From contig NC_090951.1 in NCBI RefSeq assembly GCF_040807025.1, positions 1,674,001 to 1,738,000 on the forward strand: a stretch of DNA of 64,000 nucleotides, in the 5' to 3' direction. This stretch comes from Struthio camelus (Eukaryota > Chordata > Aves > Struthioniformes > Struthionidae). A program made the translations under genes and the position numbers. The notes under the pieces were generated by a model. That model saw nothing but the letters and a program-made list of their open reading frames with translations, had not been told where the DNA came from and did no database searches. This document shows positions 61,964 to 64,000 of this stretch, in pieces (positions within the stretch are counted from its first letter, which is position 1; every line of letters begins with the position of its first letter).

Positions 61964-62067
61964 TCCTAGTCAAAAACAAAAGGAGAAAGGGAGAGGAGGA
62001 AGCCAAGGGCACTTCGGGGGGGGGGGGGGCACGGCCCCAAGGCCTGGCCCGGGGGCGGCGGGGGGCT
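61964..62067 (-). other. CDH3: CDH3 3'UTR (predicted)
   Basis: Short GC-rich 3'UTR with a G homopolymer at about 62017-62030 (C-run in the transcript). Only its first 27 bp belong to the block shared with CDH1. Confidence 0.6.
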
Positions 62068-62280
62068 CTAGTCGTCCTCCTCGCCGCCGCCGTAGAGGTC
62101 CGCCAGCTTCTTGAAGCGGTTGCCCCAGTCGTGGAGGTAGTCGTAGTCCTGGTCGCGGTCGGAGGCGGAGGAGTGGAGGGAGCTGAGCGAGGTGGCCTCC
62201 GAGCCGCTGCCCTCGTAGTCGAACACCAGCAGCGAGTCGTAGGGGGGGGCCGTGGGGTCCGTGTCGGCCGCCTTCAGGTT
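62068..62280 (-). CDS. CDH3: CDH3 exon 16 (stop)
   Basis: A 213-bp coding part, [20 protein letters not shown] through [12 protein letters not shown] at 62068-62070. Base-for-base identical to CDH1 exon 16 where compared. KAADTDP is E-cadherin-type (human P-cadherin KAANTDP). Confidence 0.95.
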   Translation of the reverse strand, partial: NLKAADTDPTAPPYDSLLVFDYEGSGSEATSLSSLHSSASDRDQDYDYLHDWGNRFKKLADLYGGGEEDD

Positions 62281-64000
62281 CTGGGGGCAGAGAGGGGCAG
62301 CGTGGGCCGGGGCTCGGCGGGGCGGCCCGCGCAGGTGGGTGGGCGAGCGGGCGGCGGGGACTCACCTCGTCGATGAAGTTGCCAATCTCGTCGGGGTTGG
62401 CGGGCCGGGGCCGGTACTGGGGGGCCGCCATCAGTGGGGGGGCCACGTCGTTGCGGATGACCTCGGGGCGGGCATCCAGCCCCCGGTGCAGCTGGCTCAG
62501 ATCATAGTCCTGCACGGGGCCGGGACGGGGGGGGGGGTGAAGGCGGACGGCGGCCGTGCCGCGTCCCCCCCACCCCTCCAACGCCGCGCACCCACCTGGT
62601 CCTCCTCGCCGCCGCCCTCCTCGCCGTAGCAAAACACGTTGTCCCGCGTGTCGTCCTCGGGCGGCAGCAGCGGCGGCTCCTTGGCCGCCCTCCTCCTCCT
62701 CCTGCCTCCGAGCAGCAGCAGCAGCAGCAGCAGGACTGCGGCAGAGGCGCGGGGTGAGGACGGGGCGCCCGGCCCCCCGCCGCCCCCCGCCGCCCCCCGC
62801 CGCCCCACGCTCACGCAGCAAAGCCAGGAGGGCGCCCAGCGCTGCCAGCACCAGGGGAGCAGCGGCGGCGGCGGGGGGGGCCGGCGGCCGGGGGCAGCTC
62901 TCGGCGTGCCCCTCGCAGTCGCAGACCCGGGCGGCCAGCACGGTGAGCTGCTCCCTGCCGCGGCCGTCGAAGAGGCGCAGGTAGACGCTGTAGAGGGCCT
63001 GCTGCAGCGGCGCCGTCAGCCGCAGCGTCACCGTGTCTGCGGGACAGGCGGTCAGGCGGGGGCGGCGGGGGGGGACGACACACACACGCCGCCCGGCCGC
63101 CCTCACCCTCGCCGCTGACTTCGGCGGCCCAGCTGTCGGCCGAGCCGTGGGCCAGCTCGGCCCGGAAAGGCGCCGCGTTGGGCGGCAGGTCCCGGTCGAC
63201 GATGGCCAGGACCTGAGGCCGGGGGCTGCGGTTGCAGACGACGACGTCCCGGGGCCGGGGCTCGGGGCCGTGGTCGTTCACGTCGAGCAGGGTGAGGAGC
63301 AGGGTGCCGGTGCCGGTGGCCGGCGGCGAGCCTGCGGGAGGAGCCACGCTGCCCACGAGGGTCCCGGGCGCCGCCGGGTGCACCCGCCGCGGCCGCGCGG
63401 GGCCTTCCTCACCGTCGTCCTCGGCCAGCAGCACGGCCGCGTAGGTGCTGTCCCTGGCGAAGGGGGCCTCGCGGTCCAGCGGGGCGCGCGCCGTGACGAG
63501 CCCGCTCTCCGGGTGCACGGCCAGCCAGCCCGCCGGGTCGCTGCCCAGCCGGTACCTGCGCGGCGAGACGGCGCCGTGGCGGACACCGGCGACGGGGCCG
63601 GGTCCCAGCATCGGCGGCGGCGCCACCGCCGCTCACCTGAGGCGCTGGCCCCGCGCGCGGTCGGGGTCGCGGGCCGTGTAGGCGGCCACGGCGTGGCCCA
63701 GCGGCACGTCCTCCGGCACGCGGGCCGCCAGCGCCGGCGGCTCGAAGGCGGGCGCCTCGTTCACGTCCTCCACGCCGACCGCCACCGTGGCCGTGGCCGC
63801 CGGCAGCTTCACGGCGAAGGGCGCCGCGTTGGCCACGGCCACGTGCAGCACGAACTGCCCCCTGGCCTCGTAGTCCAGAGCCTGGGAGAGGGGACGGGCA
63901 TCATCGCCATCGGCATCGCCCCAGCCGGCGGCGGTGGCGGGGCGCCCGCACGCACCTTGGCGGTGCTGAGGACGCCCTCGTTGCTGGCGGGGTCCGTGGC
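62068..64000 (-). CDS. CDH3: CDH3, P-cadherin (B-/K-cadherin of chicken), 3' part
   Basis: Classical type I cadherin, tandem paralogue of CDH1; the 5' exons lie beyond the window. Exons 9 (partial) to 16 are present with canonical junctions and family-typical lengths (245, 143, 225, 222, 140, 144, 213 bp for exons 10-16). P-cadherin rather than E-cadherin identity rests on residues shared with human CDH3: DVNDHGP in exon 12, [11 protein letters not shown] and REQLTV in exon 13, and [13 protein letters not shown] in exon 14 (CDH1 has [10 protein letters not shown]). By contrast the tail encoded by exons 15-16 is CDH1-like and identical in protein to CDH1 here. EC3-EC5 are unusually rich in Ala and Arg, probably from local GC bias. 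The predicted 3'UTR is short, and CDH1 follows within about 0.9 kb of the stop. Confidence 0.93.
62366..62509 (-). CDS. CDH3: CDH3 exon 15
   Basis: A 144-bp exon with [20 protein letters not shown] and [14 protein letters not shown]. One synonymous difference from CDH1 exon 15. [14 protein letters not shown] is E-cadherin-type; human P-cadherin has ITQLHRGLEARPEV. Confidence 0.95.
62596..62735 (-). CDS. CDH3: CDH3 exon 14
   Basis: A 140-bp exon: leucine run, [36 protein letters not shown]. Longer and clearly diverged from CDH1 exon 14 (131 bp), in contrast to exons 15 and 16. Confidence 0.93.
62815..63036 (-). CDS. CDH3: CDH3 exon 13
   Basis: A 222-bp exon, [30 protein letters not shown], then the transmembrane start [13 protein letters not shown]. 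Confidence 0.93.
63107..63331 (-). CDS. CDH3: CDH3 exon 12
   Basis: A 225-bp exon with [19 protein letters not shown] and [20 protein letters not shown]. The NDHGP spelling is a P-cadherin mark; CDH1 has NDNGP. Confidence 0.94.
63413..63555 (-). CDS. CDH3: CDH3 exon 11
   Basis: A 143-bp exon, [18 protein letters not shown] and [21 protein letters not shown]4. Acceptor CGCGCAG, donor GTGAGG. Confidence 0.94.
63637..63881 (-). CDS. CDH3: CDH3 exon 10
   Basis: A 245-bp exon, [49 protein letters not shown]3-EC4. Donor GTGAGC. Confidence 0.94.
63956..64000 (-). CDS. CDH3: CDH3 exon 9, partial (window edge)
   Basis: Reads [14 protein letters not shown] before the donor GTGCGT, equivalent to [14 protein letters not shown] in CDH1 exon 9; EC3. 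Continues past the window end. Confidence 0.85.

Larger units (their letters stand above)
62041..62518 (-). repeat. CDH3 copy of the 478-bp block shared with CDH1
   Basis: Gap-free partner of 51739-52216 with two mismatches, including an identical 85-bp intron. Outside it the CDH3 sequence turns immediately into unrelated intron 14 and 3'UTR sequence. Confidence 0.97.

Noticed and set aside
51739-62518. Whole-gene recent duplication of CDH1 into a second copy
   Set aside because: Only the last two exons match closely. The other exons differ at most positions and show P-cadherin marks, so the genes themselves are ancient paralogues.

Overview
This is a vertebrate, almost certainly avian, genomic window. 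The signs are a 5'-truncated CR1 LINE (about 49765-50450), very GC-rich sequence with compact introns, many GC-rich minisatellites, and cadherin protein sequence close to chicken L-CAM (E-cadherin). All four recognisable protein genes lie on the minus strand. In transcription order they are CDH3 (P-/B-/K-cadherin, 5' part outside the window), CDH1 (E-cadherin/L-CAM), TANGO6 and HAS3. This is the gene order of human 16q22.1 read in reverse orientation. I see no operon, phage, CRISPR or other prokaryotic feature and no tRNA or rRNA gene.

Layout by coordinate: 1-552 HAS3 3' flank/UTR; 553-2602 HAS3 coding exons (3 coding exons, 548 aa); 2603-3100 HAS3 intron 1 with a (GGGGAC)13 repeat, a 5' non-coding exon and a TATA box; 3110-4670 HAS3 upstream region; 4675-48232 TANGO6 (17 coding exons, about 1069 aa, about 43 kb) with minisatellites in its first and last introns; 48226-48570 an array of eight YY1/TISU-type elements at the TANGO6 start; about 49765-50450 CR1; 50745-61198 CDH1 (16 coding exons, 877 aa, large intron 2 with three minisatellites); 61199-61890 the short CDH3-CDH1 interval that must hold the CDH1 promoter; 61890-64000 the 3' half of CDH3 (exons 9 partial to 16). 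Every exon boundary given was placed by reading GT-AG sites and checking that codon phase carries through the whole transcript.

HAS3 makes hyaluronan at the plasma membrane. TANGO6 is a conserved secretory-pathway/Golgi-organisation protein. CDH1 and CDH3 are tandem classical cadherins of epithelial adherens junctions. The most striking observation is that the last two exons of CDH1 and CDH3, including the 85-bp intron between them, are nearly identical (two mismatches in 478 bp, no gaps) although the rest of the genes is strongly diverged. This looks like recent gene conversion of the catenin-binding tail, probably from CDH1 into CDH3. Second is the same-orientation array of YY1/TISU elements, each with its own ATG, ending at the TANGO6 start codon. 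Nothing in the window looks like an entirely new biological system.
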